This document shows, piece by piece, positions 7,911 through 17,949 of a stretch of DNA of 64,000 nucleotides (positions within the stretch are counted from its first letter, which is position 1; each line of letters opens with the position of its first letter). The translations under genes and the position numbers were made by a program. This DNA is from Paenisporosarcina sp. OV554 (lineage in GTDB: Bacteria; Bacillota; Bacilli; Bacillales_A; Planococcaceae): positions 1 to 64,000 of the forward strand of contig NZ_QBUC01000002.1 of NCBI RefSeq assembly GCF_003058165.1, given 5' to 3'. The notes beneath the pieces are model-generated. The model saw nothing but the letters and a program-made list of their open reading frames with translations. It ran no database searches and was not told the DNA's origin.

Positions 7911-9596
7911 ATGAAAAAGGATTTGAGGATTAATAGCAAGGTATTTAGTGAGGGGGCAATGAAGGCTCCAAATCGGGCCATGTTGCGAGCGGTTGGCGTA
8001 ACAGATGAAGATTTTAAGAAACCGATGATTGGTGTCGCTAGCACTTGGAGTGAAGTAACACCGTGCAATATACATATTCATGATTTAGCAGTCAGTGCGA
8101 AAAAAGGTGCTAGAGAAGCAGGAGGAGTCCCTTTCATCTTTAATACAATCACGGTATCGGATGGGATTTCGATGGGGACAGAAGGTATGCGTTATTCGCT
8201 TCCTAGTCGAGATGTTATCGCAGATTCTATTGAAACGGTAGTCGGAGCAGAAAGTCTGGATGGGCTCGTCGCAATTGGAGGCTGTGATAAAAATATTCCA
8301 GGCTGTTTAATTGCAATTGCGAATGCTGATGTACCGTCCGTATTTGTTTATGGGGGAACCATTTCTCCAGGATTACATAATGGACAAAATATTGATATCG
8401 TCTCCGTATTTGAAGGCGTAGGCCGTCACAATAATGGAGACATAAATGATGATACGCTTCGAAAAATAGAATGTAATGCATGTCCTGGAGCAGGTTCGTG
8501 CGGCGGTATGTATACGGCAAATACAATGGCATCGGCTGCTGAGGCAATGGGTATTAGTCTCCCGGGCAGTTCTTCGAATCCTGCAGAGTCGGAGTTGAAA
8601 TTAGAAGATTGTGCAGCTGCCGGCGCCGCTGTTTATAACTTGCTAGAGAAAGAGATTTATCCGAAAGATATTATGACAAAAGAAGCTTTTGAAAATGCGA
8701 TTACTGTTGTTATGGCTCTCGGCGGATCAACAAATGCGGTTCTGCATCTTCTGTCCATCGCACACGCTATTGAAGTAGAATTGGACATCGATGATTTTAA
8801 CCGTATTCAAAAGAAAATACCTCATATTGCAGATTTGAAGCCAAGCGGTAAATACGTCATGGAAGATTTGCACAGGGCTGGCGGAGTTCAAGCAGTGATG
8901 AAAATGTTGTTGGAAGCTGGGTATCTACACGGTGATTGCATGACTGTTACTGGAAAAACAATGGCCGAAAACTTAAAGGATGCACCAAGCCTGACAGAAG
9001 GACAACGAGTCATTCTACCGTTTGATAAGCCATACAGAGCAGACGGACCTCTGATTGTGATAAAAGGAAATTTATCTCCAAGTGGCGCGGTTGCAAAAGT
9101 ATCTGGTGTGAAAGTAAAACAACATACGGGACCAGCTAGAGTATTCAATACAGAAAAAGAAGCAACTGCTGCGGTTATGGCCAATGAAATTAGCGAAGGG
9201 GATGTGTTAGTCATCCGCTACGTAGGACCAAAAGGTGGGCCAGGAATGCCTGAAATGCTGTCCATTTCCGCCATTCTTGTCGGAAAAGGGATGGGTGAAA
9301 AAGTTGCCTTAATAACCGATGGTAGATTTTCTGGTGGAACGCACGGACTGGTAGTAGGCCATATTGCGCCAGAAGCTCAAGTTGGCGGACCTATCGCGTT
9401 ATTGAAAGATGGCGATATCGTCACGATTGATTCTGAAAAACAAGAGATTTCCATGAATGTATCGGATGCAGAACTTGAAGAGAGAGCGAAAGAGTGGGTA
9501 GCCCCTCCACTATATAAAAAAGGTGTGCTTGGGAAATATGCACACAATGTTTCGTGTTCATCAAAAGGGGCTGTTACTGACTTTTTGAATAGATAA
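7911..9596 (+). CDS. ilvD: Dihydroxy-acid dehydratase
   Basis: A 561-residue iron-sulfur dehydratase that converts dihydroxy-isovalerate and dihydroxy-methylvalerate to the keto acids used by the IlvE aminotransferase. The cluster cysteines lie in TPCNIH (Cys52), [10 protein letters not shown] (Cys125, Cys132) and [17 protein letters not shown] (near 195). C-terminal marks are GRFSGGTHG and GHIAPEA. ATG at 7911 is preceded by AGGA at 6-bp spacing. The rest of the ilv-leu operon is not in the window, so ilvD and ilvE are detached from it here. The following dehydrogenase gene starts 27 bp downstream and may be co-transcribed. Confidence 0.95.
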   Translation: MKKDLRINSKVFSEGAMKAPNRAMLRAVGVTDEDFKKPMIGVASTWSEVTPCNIHIHDLAVSAKKGAREAGGVPFIFNTITVSDGISMGTEGMRYSLPSRDVIADSIETVVGAESLDGLVAIGGCDKNIPGCLIAIANADVPSVFVYGGTISPGLHNGQNIDIVSVFEGVGRHNNGDINDDTLRKIECNACPGAGSCGGMYTANTMASAAEAMGISLPGSSSNPAESELKLEDCAAAGAAVYNLLEKEIYPKDIMTKEAFENAITVVMALGGSTNAVLHLLSIAHAIEVELDIDDFNRIQKKIPHIADLKPSGKYVMEDLHRAGGVQAVMKMLLEAGYLHGDCMTVTGKTMAENLKDAPSLTEGQRVILPFDKPYRADGPLIVIKGNLSPSGAVAKVSGVKVKQHTGPARVFNTEKEATAAVMANEISEGDVLVIRYVGPKGGPGMPEMLSISAILVGKGMGEKVALITDGRFSGGTHGLVVGHIAPEAQVGGPIALLKDGDIVTIDSEKQEISMNVSDAELEERAKEWVAPPLYKKGVLGKYAHNVSCSSKGAVTDFLNR

Positions 9597-9623
9597 ATTA
9601 GGGATGAAGAGTGGGGGAGTAAA

Positions 9624-10994
9624 GTGAGTTATTTAGATGAACTAAGAAAATTTCTTTCTCCTGAGAGGGTTTCTACAAATGAAGTGATATTGGATCAGCA
9701 TAGTAAAGACGAATCTTACCATAAGCCGTTTTTACCAGATGCAGTCGTTTTCCCAGTCAGTGCGGAAGAAGTTAGTCATGTTATGAAAATTTCCGAAAAA
9801 TTCAAGGTTCCTATTATTCCTTTTGGATTAGGGACCAGCTTAGAAGGACATGTGATTCCTTATAGTGGGGGAATCACAGTCGATTTCTCTTTAATGGATA
9901 AGATTCTAGAAGTTTCTCCAAATGATTTTTTAGTAAGGGTTCAGCCAGGGGTTACTCGCTCCAAGTTAAATCAAGAACTGAAAAAACATGGCTTATTCTT
10001 TTCAGTTGATCCAGGAGCGGATGCAACTCTAGGTGGCATGGCGGCGACAAATGCTAGTGGAACTACTTCTGTACGATACGGCGTGATGCGAGATCAAGTT
10101 AGAGATTTGGAAGTCGTCCTCGCTAATGGAACTATCATCCATACTGGGAATTTAGCAGCTAAGTCATCTTCAGGATATAACTTAAACGGGTTATTCGTAG
10201 GATCGGAAGGGACTTTAGGATGTTTTACAGAACTAACTTTACGCGTGTTTGGGATTCCTGAAATGACTGTTGCTGCAAGGGCATCCTTCGAAACCATTGA
10301 ACAAGCAGTGGAGTCAGTAGTCGGTATTCTTTCTGCTGGCATTCAAGTTGCACGTATTGAATTGGTGGACCAGCATTCTATTGCAATGGTCAATATCTAT
10401 AGTGGGACAGACTATCTTGTCGCACCAACACTATTTTTAGAATTCCATGGCAATGAAGCAGGCTTAATGCAAGATATGGAGTTTGCAAAAGAGATATTAG
10501 CTGATAACAAGTGCAGTGAATTTGAATTCGAAAAAGACTCGGAATCACGAAACCAACTGTGGGAAGCACGTCATAATTTAGCGTATGCGGTTATGCGAGC
10601 TCATCCAGGAAAAAAGTTGATGGTAACAGATGTGTGCCTACCAATTTCTGAGTTAGCAAACGGCATTGAGTCTGCAAAATCCGAGATGGAAAAATCTGAA
10701 TTACCAGGTGGTATCGTCGGACATGTTGGAGATGGTAATTATCACGTTCTTTTAATGGTAGATGTAGAGGATGAGGACGAAATGAAGAAAGCGGAGAGTT
10801 TTAACAGACACATCGTAGAATTTGCCTTAAGTAAGGGTGGATCATGTACAGGTGAACATGGTGTTGGTATAGGCAAAATGAAGTATCAATCTATGGAACA
10901 TGGAAAATCACTACAGGTAATGCAGCTGCTGAAAAAGACACTAGATCCTCTTAATTTGTTGAATCCAGGAAAGATGTTTTATTTAGACGAATGA
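9624..10994 (+). CDS. FAD-linked oxidase, GlcD/D-lactate dehydrogenase type
   Basis: A 456-residue member of the FAD-binding PCMH family. The FAD-binding half carries PIIPFGLGTSLEGHV (about residues 67-81), VQPGVTRSKLN, DPGADATLGGMAATNASGT (about 130-148) and GSEGTLGCFTELTLRVFG. The C-terminal half carries VGDGNYH and GEHGVGIGKMKY, which hold the metal and substrate-binding histidines in the family. Family members oxidise glycolate, D-lactate or related 2-hydroxy acids. No glcE or glcF subunit gene follows, so a single-subunit D-lactate or 2-hydroxyacid dehydrogenase is more likely than glycolate oxidase. GTG at 9624 follows GTGGGGGAG. Its position after ilvD suggests, but does not prove, a link to keto acid metabolism. 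Confidence 0.85.
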   Translation: MSYLDELRKFLSPERVSTNEVILDQHSKDESYHKPFLPDAVVFPVSAEEVSHVMKISEKFKVPIIPFGLGTSLEGHVIPYSGGITVDFSLMDKILEVSPNDFLVRVQPGVTRSKLNQELKKHGLFFSVDPGADATLGGMAATNASGTTSVRYGVMRDQVRDLEVVLANGTIIHTGNLAAKSSSGYNLNGLFVGSEGTLGCFTELTLRVFGIPEMTVAARASFETIEQAVESVVGILSAGIQVARIELVDQHSIAMVNIYSGTDYLVAPTLFLEFHGNEAGLMQDMEFAKEILADNKCSEFEFEKDSESRNQLWEARHNLAYAVMRAHPGKKLMVTDVCLPISELANGIESAKSEMEKSELPGGIVGHVGDGNYHVLLMVDVEDEDEMKKAESFNRHIVEFALSKGGSCTGEHGVGIGKMKYQSMEHGKSLQVMQLLKKTLDPLNLLNPGKMFYLDE

Positions 10995-11130
10995 GATTAA
11001 AAAGAAGCTAAGGGGCCTCAAAATTGACCTTGAAATTGTATCTCCAAGCTATTTAATTGCCTCCTGAATTTGCTTCTTTTACATTAGGGTCCGTATGGGT
11101 TAAATAGTGAAAATTGAATGTAAGGTTGGA

Positions 11131-11165
11131 GCGGCTGAAATTTGGTATTTTCAGCCGCCTTTTCT
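11131..11165 (+). terminator. Terminator
   Basis: GCGGCTGAAA pairs with TTTCAGCCGC, followed by CTTTTCT. It lies 137 bp after the FAD oxidase. A second, wider inverted pair (AAAAGAAGC at 11000-11008 and GCTTCTTTT at 11072-11080) sits between. Confidence 0.75.
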
Positions 11166-11355
11166 ATGTGGGGGTGGCTATTATTTTGTTCTCCCAAAAC
11201 AAGAATTAATTCTTGCTTAATTCATCCAATTTATTACAATTATAAATAAGTAATATTAAAGTAAAAGTGAAAATAAATAATTCTAAATATATCCATTATT
11301 TTGCTATTAAAATATTGGGATATTATGTATAATTAAGTGGATGGAGGGGTTTTCA
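11166..11355. other. AT-rich intergenic stretch
   Basis: About 80 percent A+T. The only clear element is TATAAT at 11328-11333, 23 bp before the downstream start codon, with no convincing -35 box. No gene was seen. Confidence 0.4.
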
Positions 11356-12003
11356 ATGAAAGAAAGCAAAGGTAGCGTTGAGGGATATAAAAATATGTCT
11401 GTTCCGTTTACTTTAGTAAGTAAAGAAGTGGACTCGAAGAATTTAGTTGTGTTTTTACCTGGCGCAGCTTATACCGTGCAAAGCCCTGCGTTTCATTATT
11501 CCCAAAAGCTTTTTTTAGATAAAGCTTTTGATGTACTTCAGGTTAATTATCGATATAACGATAAAGTTTATGATGAATTCACTATGGAAGAGCTAAGTGA
11601 AGCTATTAAATTCGATATAAAAACAGTGTTAGATAAGGCTTTGAAAGACACATCATATGAGAAATTTTATTTGGTAGGTAAGTCACTCGGAACCATTGCA
11701 ATGAGTTCGATAATAGATCGGAACATGTTTAAAGAGGCTAATACCATTTGGTTAACCCCATTACTACATAGAGATGATGTTTTCGCAGCAATGGTTAATA
11801 GTGAAAATCGAGGATTATGTATTATTGGAGATAATGACCGCTGTTATGTTAAAGAGAGATTTAACGAATTGAAAGCCAAACCAAATATTAGGGCAACGTT
11901 GCTTCCAAATGTTAACCATAGTTTGGAGTACGACCACAATATGGTCGAATCTATAGAAGTATTGAAAAGCTTAATAAACGATATTCAAGAATTTGTTTTT
12001 TAA
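11356..12003 (+). CDS. Small alpha/beta-hydrolase-like protein
   Basis: A 215-residue protein that looks like a compact alpha/beta hydrolase. It has NLVVFLPGAAYTVQSPAFHY near the N-terminus, KFYLVGKSLGTIAMSS as a G-x-S-x-G nucleophile elbow with Ser in GKSLG, GDNDRCYV for the acid loop and NVNHSLE for the catalytic His. No signal peptide is seen, so it is probably cytoplasmic. ATG at 11356 follows GGAGGGG at 7-bp spacing; the upstream ATG at 11341 lies inside that site. The substrate is unknown. A signal peptidase gene starts 17 bp downstream. Confidence 0.7.
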   Translation: MKESKGSVEGYKNMSVPFTLVSKEVDSKNLVVFLPGAAYTVQSPAFHYSQKLFLDKAFDVLQVNYRYNDKVYDEFTMEELSEAIKFDIKTVLDKALKDTSYEKFYLVGKSLGTIAMSSIIDRNMFKEANTIWLTPLLHRDDVFAAMVNSENRGLCIIGDNDRCYVKERFNELKAKPNIRATLLPNVNHSLEYDHNMVESIEVLKSLINDIQEFVF

Positions 12004-12020
12004 GTTGAGGGGATATTCTT

Positions 12021-12548
12021 ATGAATGAAAGCCTTAAAAAAGAAATATGGTCTTGGATTAAAGCGATTGTATTAGGTGTAGCCATCGTCTTTATTTGTCG
12101 TGAGTTTATGGTTACCCCCGTTAAGGTGGAGGGGAAGTCCATGACGCCTACTTTTGAAGATAATAATCGCGTTATTGTTTCCAAAATGAGTAAGGTTGAT
12201 CGTTTTGATATGATCGTGTTCCATTCTCCCGTATCCAACGAAGATTATATTAAACGTGTCATCGGTCTCCCTGGAGATATCGTCGAAGTGAAAAATGATG
12301 TGTTACATATTAATAATATTATTTATGAAGAACCTTACTTGAAAGCGAATAAAAAATTACTTTCAACTCAAGAGCAATTAACGGACGATCTTAAAGTGAA
12401 GGTTCCAGAAGGGTCTTTATATGTGATGGGGGATAATCGGAAGAAAAGTAGTGATAGCCGGGACATCGGTTGTATTACTGAAGATGAAGTAGTGGGTGAA
12501 GTTAAGTTTCGATATTTCCCATTCACTGATTTCGGTACACTTGAATAA
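12021..12548 (+). CDS. lepB: Type I signal peptidase
   Basis: A 175-residue Sip-type signal peptidase with one N-terminal membrane helix (about residues 12-28) and an outward-facing catalytic domain. The Ser/Lys dyad is visible: Ser40 in VEGKSMTPTF and Lys78 in DYIKRVIGLPGD. Box E (MGDNRKKSSDSRDIG) is complete. It removes signal peptides from exported pre-proteins at the outer face of the membrane. ATG at 12021 follows GAGGGGAT. It is probably co-transcribed with the hydrolase before it. Bacilli often have several such genes, so this is probably one of a set. Confidence 0.93.
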   Translation: MNESLKKEIWSWIKAIVLGVAIVFICREFMVTPVKVEGKSMTPTFEDNNRVIVSKMSKVDRFDMIVFHSPVSNEDYIKRVIGLPGDIVEVKNDVLHINNIIYEEPYLKANKKLLSTQEQLTDDLKVKVPEGSLYVMGDNRKKSSDSRDIGCITEDEVVGEVKFRYFPFTDFGTLE

Positions 12549-12560
12549 TGTAGCCATTTT

Positions 12561-12635
12561 GTGAACCTTTCAGAACAAATAGATCAAATGAAAGAACGAC
12601 TCGTTCACTTACCGAAGAATACTTCCCTTAGGTAG
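12561..12635 (+). pseudogene. Short coding-like remnant, 24 codons
   Basis: GTG at 12561 opens a 24-codon frame (NLSEQIDQMKERLVHLPKNT) that looks like real amphipathic protein sequence but has no clear ribosome site and ends at TAG. It may be a leftover of a larger gene or chance. No family is recognised. Confidence 0.2.
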
Positions 12636-12644
12636 CAACATTAT

Positions 12645-12685
12645 AACGAAGAAAAAACCTACAATTATTTGTAGGTTTTTTCGTT
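12645..12685. terminator. Bidirectional terminator
   Basis: GAAAAAACCTACAA pairs with TTGTAGGTTTTTTC around a 4-nt loop, with T runs on both strands. It separates the convergent lepB and YhcN-like genes. Confidence 0.85.
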
Positions 12686-12691
12686 GTGTGA

Positions 12692-13195
12692 TTATTTTGC
12701 GTCAGGGAATATTCGTTGAGTTAGTTCGCCAAATTCTTCAAATAATCCTTCTACAGGTTTACCTTGTTCAACCTTCTTACGATATTCGTCCATACGACTG
12801 ACGAAATCAGGGTTTATAGAAACATAAACGTTATCAACATCGGCGTTTACCTCTTTTACTTTTTCTCCAATTTTATCTTCGATTTGTTCGAGCTCTTTTG
12901 AACCCTCTGCTATTTCTGATCCGTCTGGGTTTTTGTTTAATACAATTGCTACATAGGCGTTGTTTTCTGTAACTATAACAGTGGAGCTATCCACTTCTTC
13001 TAATTCATCAATCTTAGCCGAAGCATCTTGAGCAAGTTCTAAATTCTTATCATCTGTTGCTATATCCGCATCTTTTTCAGCTACGCCTCCATTATTTTCT
13101 GTGTTAGTAGCTGTATTATTTTCATCTTTATTGCCACATCCCATTAATGCAATACATAGAAGCGTAGCTGACAGTAACATCCATATTTTTTTCAT
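12692..13195 (-). CDS. YhcN/YlaJ-family sporulation lipoprotein
   Basis: A 167-residue predicted lipoprotein. The signal peptide ends in the lipobox LMGC near residue 20, followed by an Asn/Glu/Asp-rich linker. The body has the YhcN/YlaJ pattern: an alternating strand-helix with AYVAIVLNKNPDG, IEDKIGEKVKEV and DVDNVYVSINPDFVSRM. In Bacillus such proteins are found in the inner spore membrane or affect germination and outgrowth. ATG at 13195 follows TAGGAGGAA on the minus strand. It is evidence that the organism forms spores. Confidence 0.85.
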   Translation of the reverse strand: MKKIWMLLSATLLCIALMGCGNKDENNTATNTENNGGVAEKDADIATDDKNLELAQDASAKIDELEEVDSSTVIVTENNAYVAIVLNKNPDGSEIAEGSKELEQIEDKIGEKVKEVNADVDNVYVSINPDFVSRMDEYRKKVEQGKPVEGLFEEFGELTQRIFPDAK

Positions 13196-13316
13196 TAGTT
13201 TAAATTCCTCCTAATTTTTGATGATTGATTTAGCATGGACTTAATTCATTTTTTTATTCTGCATAAGAGAATTTTGTTAATTTGAATCCTGTAATAAATC
13301 CAGAAAATATAAGGGT

Positions 13317-13345
13317 TTTTTTAAAAAAAATTTTTTTAAAAAAGC
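13317..13345. other. Alternating T/A homopolymer tract
   Basis: Runs of T7, A8, T7 and A6 follow each other between the lipoprotein and malate synthase genes. This should be strongly bent and easily melted DNA just upstream of the malate synthase promoter. A role as an upstream activating sequence is only a suggestion. Confidence 0.4.
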
Positions 13346-13358
13346 TACACAAAAAACG

Positions 13359-13387
13359 TTGTGTTCTAATACAATATAAAATATAAT
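13359..13387 (+). promoter_or_regulatory. Malate synthase promoter
   Basis: TTGTGT (13359-13364), a 17-bp spacer and a perfect TATAAT (13382-13387). The start point would fall inside the palindrome at 13391-13402. Confidence 0.6.
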
Positions 13388-13390
13388 AAC

Positions 13391-13402
13391 TGTTATATAA
13401 CA
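13391..13402. promoter_or_regulatory. Palindromic operator, glyoxylate shunt copy 1
   Basis: TGTTATATAACA, a perfect 12-bp palindrome. The 14-bp string CTGTTATATAACAA is found again at 15807-15820, ahead of isocitrate lyase. Its position over the expected start point suggests a repressor site common to both genes. The regulator is unknown. Confidence 0.55.
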
Positions 13403-13418
13403 ACGGAAGGGTGATTAA

Positions 13419-15584
13419 GTGATTGAACTTAACGGTTTGAAAATTGCCAATGACCTGTATCAATTTGTTGAAGATGAAGCTTTACCAGGTAGTGATGTTT
13501 CAAGTGAGGATTTTTGGAAAGGGTTCAGTCAACTGATCTCAGTAATGGTTCCAAAAAATAGAGATTTGCTAAGCCGAAGAAATCAGCTTCAAGAAATAAT
13601 TGATCAGTGGCATGAACAGAACAACTGGTCAGAAAATCGAGTGAAATATGAAACGTTTTTAAAAGACATTGGCTACAGGGAACCAACAGCGGAACCTTTT
13701 AGCATTACAACTTCAAATGTAGATGATGAAGTTGCCATTCAACCAGGGCCACAGCTAGTCGTACCAGTCAATAATGCTCGTTACGCAATTAATGCAGCAA
13801 ATGCACGATGGGGAAGTTTATATGATGCACTTTATGGTACAGATGTAATCGAAGAACATCACGGTACTGAAAGAGGAACGACTTACAATCCGCAAAGAGG
13901 GAACAAGGTTGTTGAGTATGCACGAAATTTTTTAGATCAAATTGCACCATTAGAACTGGGCTCGCATGCTCTTGCGACTGCATATCGAATTGAACAAAAT
14001 CAACTTATCATCGTTCAAGGAAGCAATCAGACCGTTTTGCGTGAGCCGTCGAAATTTATTGGATTCATTGGAGATCATTCCTCGCCAACTGCGATTCTCC
14101 TTCAAAACAATGGGTTGCATGTGGAAATTCAGTTTGATCGAACACATCCGATTGGCATGACTGATTTAGCGGGAATAAAAGACTTACTTGTTGAATCTGC
14201 TTTATCGACGATTATGGATTGCGAGGATTCAGTGACTGCGGTTGATGCAGAGGACAAAGTAGTCGTCTATCGAAATTGGCTTGGTTTGATGAAAGGAACT
14301 CTCAAGGCGACTTTTAAAAAAGGTCAACATGAAGTAGTAAGAACGTTAAACAGAGACAGAAAATATCAAACGGTAAGAGGAGAAGAGCTTACTTTACGAG
14401 GTCGATCGCTTTTACTTGTACGAAATGTTGGTCATTTAATGACATCTAATATGATAATAGACCAGTATAATCAGGAAGTACCAGAAGGAATTATTGATAC
14501 AGTAATGACCAGTTTACTTGCAAAGCATGACCTTTTAGGAAAAGGAAATATACGTAACTCTGAGAAGGGTTCTGTATATATTGTAAAACCCAAAATGCAT
14601 GGTTCAGTAGAAGTAGCTTTTGCTAATGAGTTGTTTAACCGAGTGGAGGATATACTTGGACTCGAACGTTATACATTGAAAATTGGTGTCATGGATGAAG
14701 AACGAAGAACTTCTCTTAATCTTGAAAATTGTATTCGGGAAGTAAAAGATAGGATTGTTTTTATTAATACAGGCTTTTTAGACCGAACAGGTGACGAAAT
14801 CCACACCTCGATGCTAGCAGGTCCTGTCATTCGTAAAAATGAAATGAAACATTCAAATTGGCTTCAGGCCTATGAAAAATCAAATGTTGATACAGGATTA
14901 ATTTGTGGTCTACCTGGTCTTGCTCAAATCGGTAAAGGTATGTGGGCAATGCCGGATCGTATGAAGGATATGATGGAGCAAAAAATAGGTCATTTGAAAG
15001 CAGGCGGAAATACAGCGTGGGTACCATCCCCAACAGCGGCAACTTTACATGCTCTTCATTACCATCAATTGTCTGTTTTGAAAGTGCAAGAAATTCTGAA
15101 ACAGGAAACTCGAGACAGAAGTACTGAAATCTTAACACTACCAATATCCACTGAAAAATGGTCTACAAGTGATATCCAACAAGAGCTCGACAATAATGCG
15201 CAAGGACTACTGGGATACGTGGTTCGTTGGGTTGAGCATGGCATTGGCTGTTCAAAAGTGCCTGATATTCACAACGTAGGGTTAATGGAAGATCGAGCAA
15301 CGCTACGGATTTCAAGCCAGCATATGACAAATTGGCTTCATCACGGGATTTGCACAGAAAATCAACTATTGGAAACATTAAAGAGAATGGCCAAAGTCGT
15401 GGACGAACAAAACAGTGAAGACCCAGCGTATCACCCAATGTCTTCAGATTTTGAACGATCTATTGCATTCCAAGCTGCATGTGAACTTATTTTTCAAGGG
15501 AAAAATCAACCAAGTGGCTACACTGAGCCTATTCTCCATCGTCGTCGCCAAGAGTATAAGAATCGTTTGTATGCGAAAAATTAG
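13419..15584 (+). CDS. glcB: Malate synthase G
   Basis: A 721-residue protein of the large (type G) malate synthase class, which condenses glyoxylate with acetyl-CoA. Family marks include the N-terminal [17 protein letters not shown] region, [34 protein letters not shown] (about residues 257-275), [15 protein letters not shown] and [18 protein letters not shown] (about 420-440), where family members bind Mg and CoA. The Cys near 615 is followed by [23 protein letters not shown] at 13419 follows GGAAGG at 8-bp spacing. With isocitrate lyase downstream it forms a complete glyoxylate shunt. Finding type G rather than type A with aceA is common in Planococcaceae. Confidence 0.95.
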   Translation: MIELNGLKIANDLYQFVEDEALPGSDVSSEDFWKGFSQLISVMVPKNRDLLSRRNQLQEIIDQWHEQNNWSENRVKYETFLKDIGYREPTAEPFSITTSNVDDEVAIQPGPQLVVPVNNARYAINAANARWGSLYDALYGTDVIEEHHGTERGTTYNPQRGNKVVEYARNFLDQIAPLELGSHALATAYRIEQNQLIIVQGSNQTVLREPSKFIGFIGDHSSPTAILLQNNGLHVEIQFDRTHPIGMTDLAGIKDLLVESALSTIMDCEDSVTAVDAEDKVVVYRNWLGLMKGTLKATFKKGQHEVVRTLNRDRKYQTVRGEELTLRGRSLLLVRNVGHLMTSNMIIDQYNQEVPEGIIDTVMTSLLAKHDLLGKGNIRNSEKGSVYIVKPKMHGSVEVAFANELFNRVEDILGLERYTLKIGVMDEERRTSLNLENCIREVKDRIVFINTGFLDRTGDEIHTSMLAGPVIRKNEMKHSNWLQAYEKSNVDTGLICGLPGLAQIGKGMWAMPDRMKDMMEQKIGHLKAGGNTAWVPSPTAATLHALHYHQLSVLKVQEILKQETRDRSTEILTLPISTEKWSTSDIQQELDNNAQGLLGYVVRWVEHGIGCSKVPDIHNVGLMEDRATLRISSQHMTNWLHHGICTENQLLETLKRMAKVVDEQNSEDPAYHPMSSDFERSIAFQAACELIFQGKNQPSGYTEPILHRRRQEYKNRLYAKN

Positions 15585-15633
15585 ACCATGGATCATTTAA
15601 TAAAAAAGTATATTAAAAATTGGAGGGATTTAC

Positions 15634-15792
15634 ATGCAGGAACAACAAAGAGAATATAATTCAAAAGATGATTCTCAAGGCGTATTTTTCAATTCGAAGA
15701 ATGACATAAGACAACTGAATACGTGCCTTACATGCGGTCAAGATTTTGCTAGTTTTAAAGAGTGCATCCAGTGCTGTGCAGAGCTCGATTAA
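15634..15792 (+). CDS. Small zinc-ribbon-like protein between glcB and aceA
   Basis: A 52-residue gene with ATG at 15634 preceded by TTGGAGGGATT, a strong ribosome site. The N-terminal half is polar (QEQQREYNSKDD); the C-terminal half has CLTCGQDF then CIQCCAEL, that is CxxCG and CxxCC with 14 residues between the pairs, the spacing of a small zinc ribbon. It lies 49 bp after malate synthase and 81 bp before isocitrate lyase, on the same strand. No family name is offered. A structural or regulatory partner of the shunt enzymes is possible but unproven. Confidence 0.7.
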   Translation: MQEQQREYNSKDDSQGVFFNSKNDIRQLNTCLTCGQDFASFKECIQCCAELD

Positions 15793-15797
15793 TTTTT

Positions 15798-15827
15798 TTG
15801 ATCAATCTGTTATATAACAAATATATA
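15798..15827 (+). promoter_or_regulatory. Isocitrate lyase promoter and operator
   Basis: TTGATC (15798-15803) and TATATA (15822-15827) are 18 bp apart. The palindrome TGTTATATAACA (15808-15819) fills the spacer, the second copy of the one over the malate synthase start. The promoter boxes are weak matches; the palindrome is exact. Confidence 0.5.
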
Positions 15828-15873
15828 AAAATAATGTGTATTATATCAAATTAGAAAAGAGGGAAATTATAAA

Positions 15874-17181
15874 ATGACAAATCGTAAACAGCAAGCAGAG
15901 GAATTAACGAAAAGTTGGAGTGAAGATCGTTGGAAAGGTGTCGAACGACCATATTCAGCTGAAGACGTTATTAAATTAAGAGGTTCAATCGTCATCGAAC
16001 AAACACTTGCGACTTTAGGTGCTAAGCGACTTTGGAATCTTGTGAATACAGAAGACTATGTAAATGCTCTTGGCGCACTGACAGGAAATCAAGCGATGCA
16101 ACAAGTAAAAGCGGGATTAAAAGCAATCTATTTGAGTGGTTGGCAAGTAGCTGCGGATGCTAATCTATCAGGACATATGTACCCAGACCAAAGCTTGTAT
16201 CCAAGCAATAGCGTACCACAAGTGGTGAAAAGAATTAATCAAACGTTGCAACGTGCTGATCAAATTCAGCAAGCGGAAGGTAAGGGCGATACATATTGGT
16301 ATGCCCCCATTGTAGCGGATATGGAAGCTGGGTTTGGTGGAACACTGAATGTATTTGAATTAACCAAGTCGATGATTGAAGCTGGTGCAGGAGGGGTGCA
16401 TTTAGAAGACCAACTTTCTTCTGAAAAGAAATGTGGTCACTTAGGAGGAAAAGTTTTGCTTCCTACTCAAACTGCAGTGCGTAATCTAATCGCTGCACGA
16501 TTAGCAGCTGACGTAATGGATGTACCTACTGTGCTTATTGCTCGTACAGATGCAAATGCAGCTAATCTAATTACAAGCGATGTGGATCCGTATGATCATC
16601 AATTTATTACGGGAGAACGAACGCCGGAAGGTTTTTATCATACTAATGATGGTATCGATCAAGCAATTGCCCGAGGTCTTGCATATGCACCATATGCAGA
16701 TTTGATTTGGTGTGAAACTTCTGAACCGAATATTGATGAAGCTAGAAAGTTTGCTGAAGCCATTCACGAGAAATTCCCTGGTAAACTGCTTGCTTATAAC
16801 TGTTCTCCATCATTCAATTGGAAAAAGAAACTGGATGAAAAAACGATTGCAAGCTTCCAACAAGAGCTTGGGAAGATGGGTTATAAATTCCAATTCGTTA
16901 CACTTGCAGGTTTCCATGTACTGAATTACGGGATGTTCGAACTTGCGAAAGGCTATAAAGAGCGAGGCATGGCGGCTTATTCTGAGCTACAAGAAGCCGA
17001 GTTCGCAGCTGAACAAGATGGCTACACAGCGACTCGACATCAACGTGAGGTTGGAACGGGTTACTTTGATGAAGTTTCACTTGTTATTTCAGGCGGAACG
17101 TCATCTACGACGGCCTTATCTGGTTCAACTGAAGCAGAACAGTTTCAGCATGAGGAAGTAGCGGCAACTGAAGCGGGATGA
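15874..17181 (+). CDS. aceA: Isocitrate lyase
   Basis: A 435-residue isocitrate lyase that splits isocitrate to glyoxylate and succinate. The active-site loop KKCGHLGGK carries Cys187. Other marks are [37 protein letters not shown] and [16 protein letters not shown] at 15874 follows GAGGGAAATT. Paired with malate synthase it lets the cell grow on acetate or fatty acids. An ICL-type enzyme of this length is usual in Bacillales; methylisocitrate lyase is shorter and lacks this set of motifs. Confidence 0.96.
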   Translation: MTNRKQQAEELTKSWSEDRWKGVERPYSAEDVIKLRGSIVIEQTLATLGAKRLWNLVNTEDYVNALGALTGNQAMQQVKAGLKAIYLSGWQVAADANLSGHMYPDQSLYPSNSVPQVVKRINQTLQRADQIQQAEGKGDTYWYAPIVADMEAGFGGTLNVFELTKSMIEAGAGGVHLEDQLSSEKKCGHLGGKVLLPTQTAVRNLIAARLAADVMDVPTVLIARTDANAANLITSDVDPYDHQFITGERTPEGFYHTNDGIDQAIARGLAYAPYADLIWCETSEPNIDEARKFAEAIHEKFPGKLLAYNCSPSFNWKKKLDEKTIASFQQELGKMGYKFQFVTLAGFHVLNYGMFELAKGYKERGMAAYSELQEAEFAAEQDGYTATRHQREVGTGYFDEVSLVISGGTSSTTALSGSTEAEQFQHEEVAATEAG

Positions 17182-17268
17182 AAACTCAAGTGCTAAAGTA
17201 TTAGATCATGACTAAACCTAGTGGCAACACTGGAATTTGTTAAAAGATAAGAAAGAATAATATTTGGG

Positions 17269-17301
17269 ACTACCGTGAACAGTGTTCATGGTAGTTTTTT
17301 A
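17269..17301 (+). terminator. Terminator of aceA
   Basis: ACTACCGTGAAC pairs with GTTCATGGTAGT (one wobble) over a 3-nt loop, then six T residues. Confidence 0.85.
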
Positions 17302-17641
17302 TTATGGAGTCAAATATTTTAAAACGTATATTTTTGGTGCAGATTAATACAAATGAATAACTTTATCTCTTAGGTATCAGAAATATTTTAAAAAACATCT
17401 TGTGCTGCGTACTTACCTATAAATTATCCTGTGCCCAATGGGTTTCGGGGAGCTTTGGAAAGCACTGTGCTGCATCTTACCTAATAAAGAGTATTTATCA
17501 ATAACGAGCCCGCGAGAGTTTTATACAACTACAATAAATAGCTTCATAGTAAATCATTTTATATCACCCTAATCAAGTTTACCTTTTGAAGGTTTTGACA
17601 AGTTCTTGAAATTCAAGGCTATCCCATCGTGTCTCGTTAGT
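17302..17641. other. Non-coding stretch with a short imperfect repeat
   Basis: No gene was seen. TGTGCTGCGTACTTACCTAT at 17401-17420 resembles TGTGCTGCATCTTACCTAAT at 17466-17485, 65 bp apart. The stretch could be the decayed remnant of something else. Confidence 0.35.
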
Positions 17642-17824
17642 TCAATAAGAATTACTACTCTTGCTTTTCATTTTTTCGTATAGCCAAGGTATACCTTGAA
17701 AGAAAATGATACCTAGAATAACGGCTAGTAATATAGATATTCCAATGACATTTGTTATAAATAAACAAAGCAATACAACTAAAAAGAAGAGTCTCCAATA
17801 CAAAACCATTTTTTTCAAAACCAC
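17642..17824 (-). CDS. Small membrane protein, 60 residues
   Basis: On the minus strand a GTG start at 17824 lies just after AGAGGTAG. The product begins with basic residues (VLKK), then has two hydrophobic stretches (about residues 8-26 and 28-46) and ends in a basic, polar tail (YEKMKSKSSNSY). This pattern suits a two-helix membrane protein. An overlapping frame (17655-17840) gives a less protein-like product. No family is recognised. Confidence 0.45.
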   Translation of the reverse strand: MVLKKMVLYWRLFFLVVLLCLFITNVIGISILLAVILGIIFFQGIPWLYEKMKSKSSNSY

Positions 17825-17949
17825 ACCTACCTCTTAGCAACTCCTGATTTTCCGAGTTAATCTTTTCATTATTTTAACATAAATATCCAAATAAGTATGG
17901 GGAAATTCTCATATTAGATGTACCTTAAAGAAGTTTTGGAAGAGTAATC

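Noticed and set aside
13254-13463. 69-residue minus-strand frame
   Set aside because: It crosses the T/A tract and the malate synthase promoter and lacks protein-like composition.
17655-17840. 61-residue minus-strand frame overlapping the small membrane protein
   Set aside because: The other frame has a better membrane-protein pattern and a ribosome site; both cannot easily be real.
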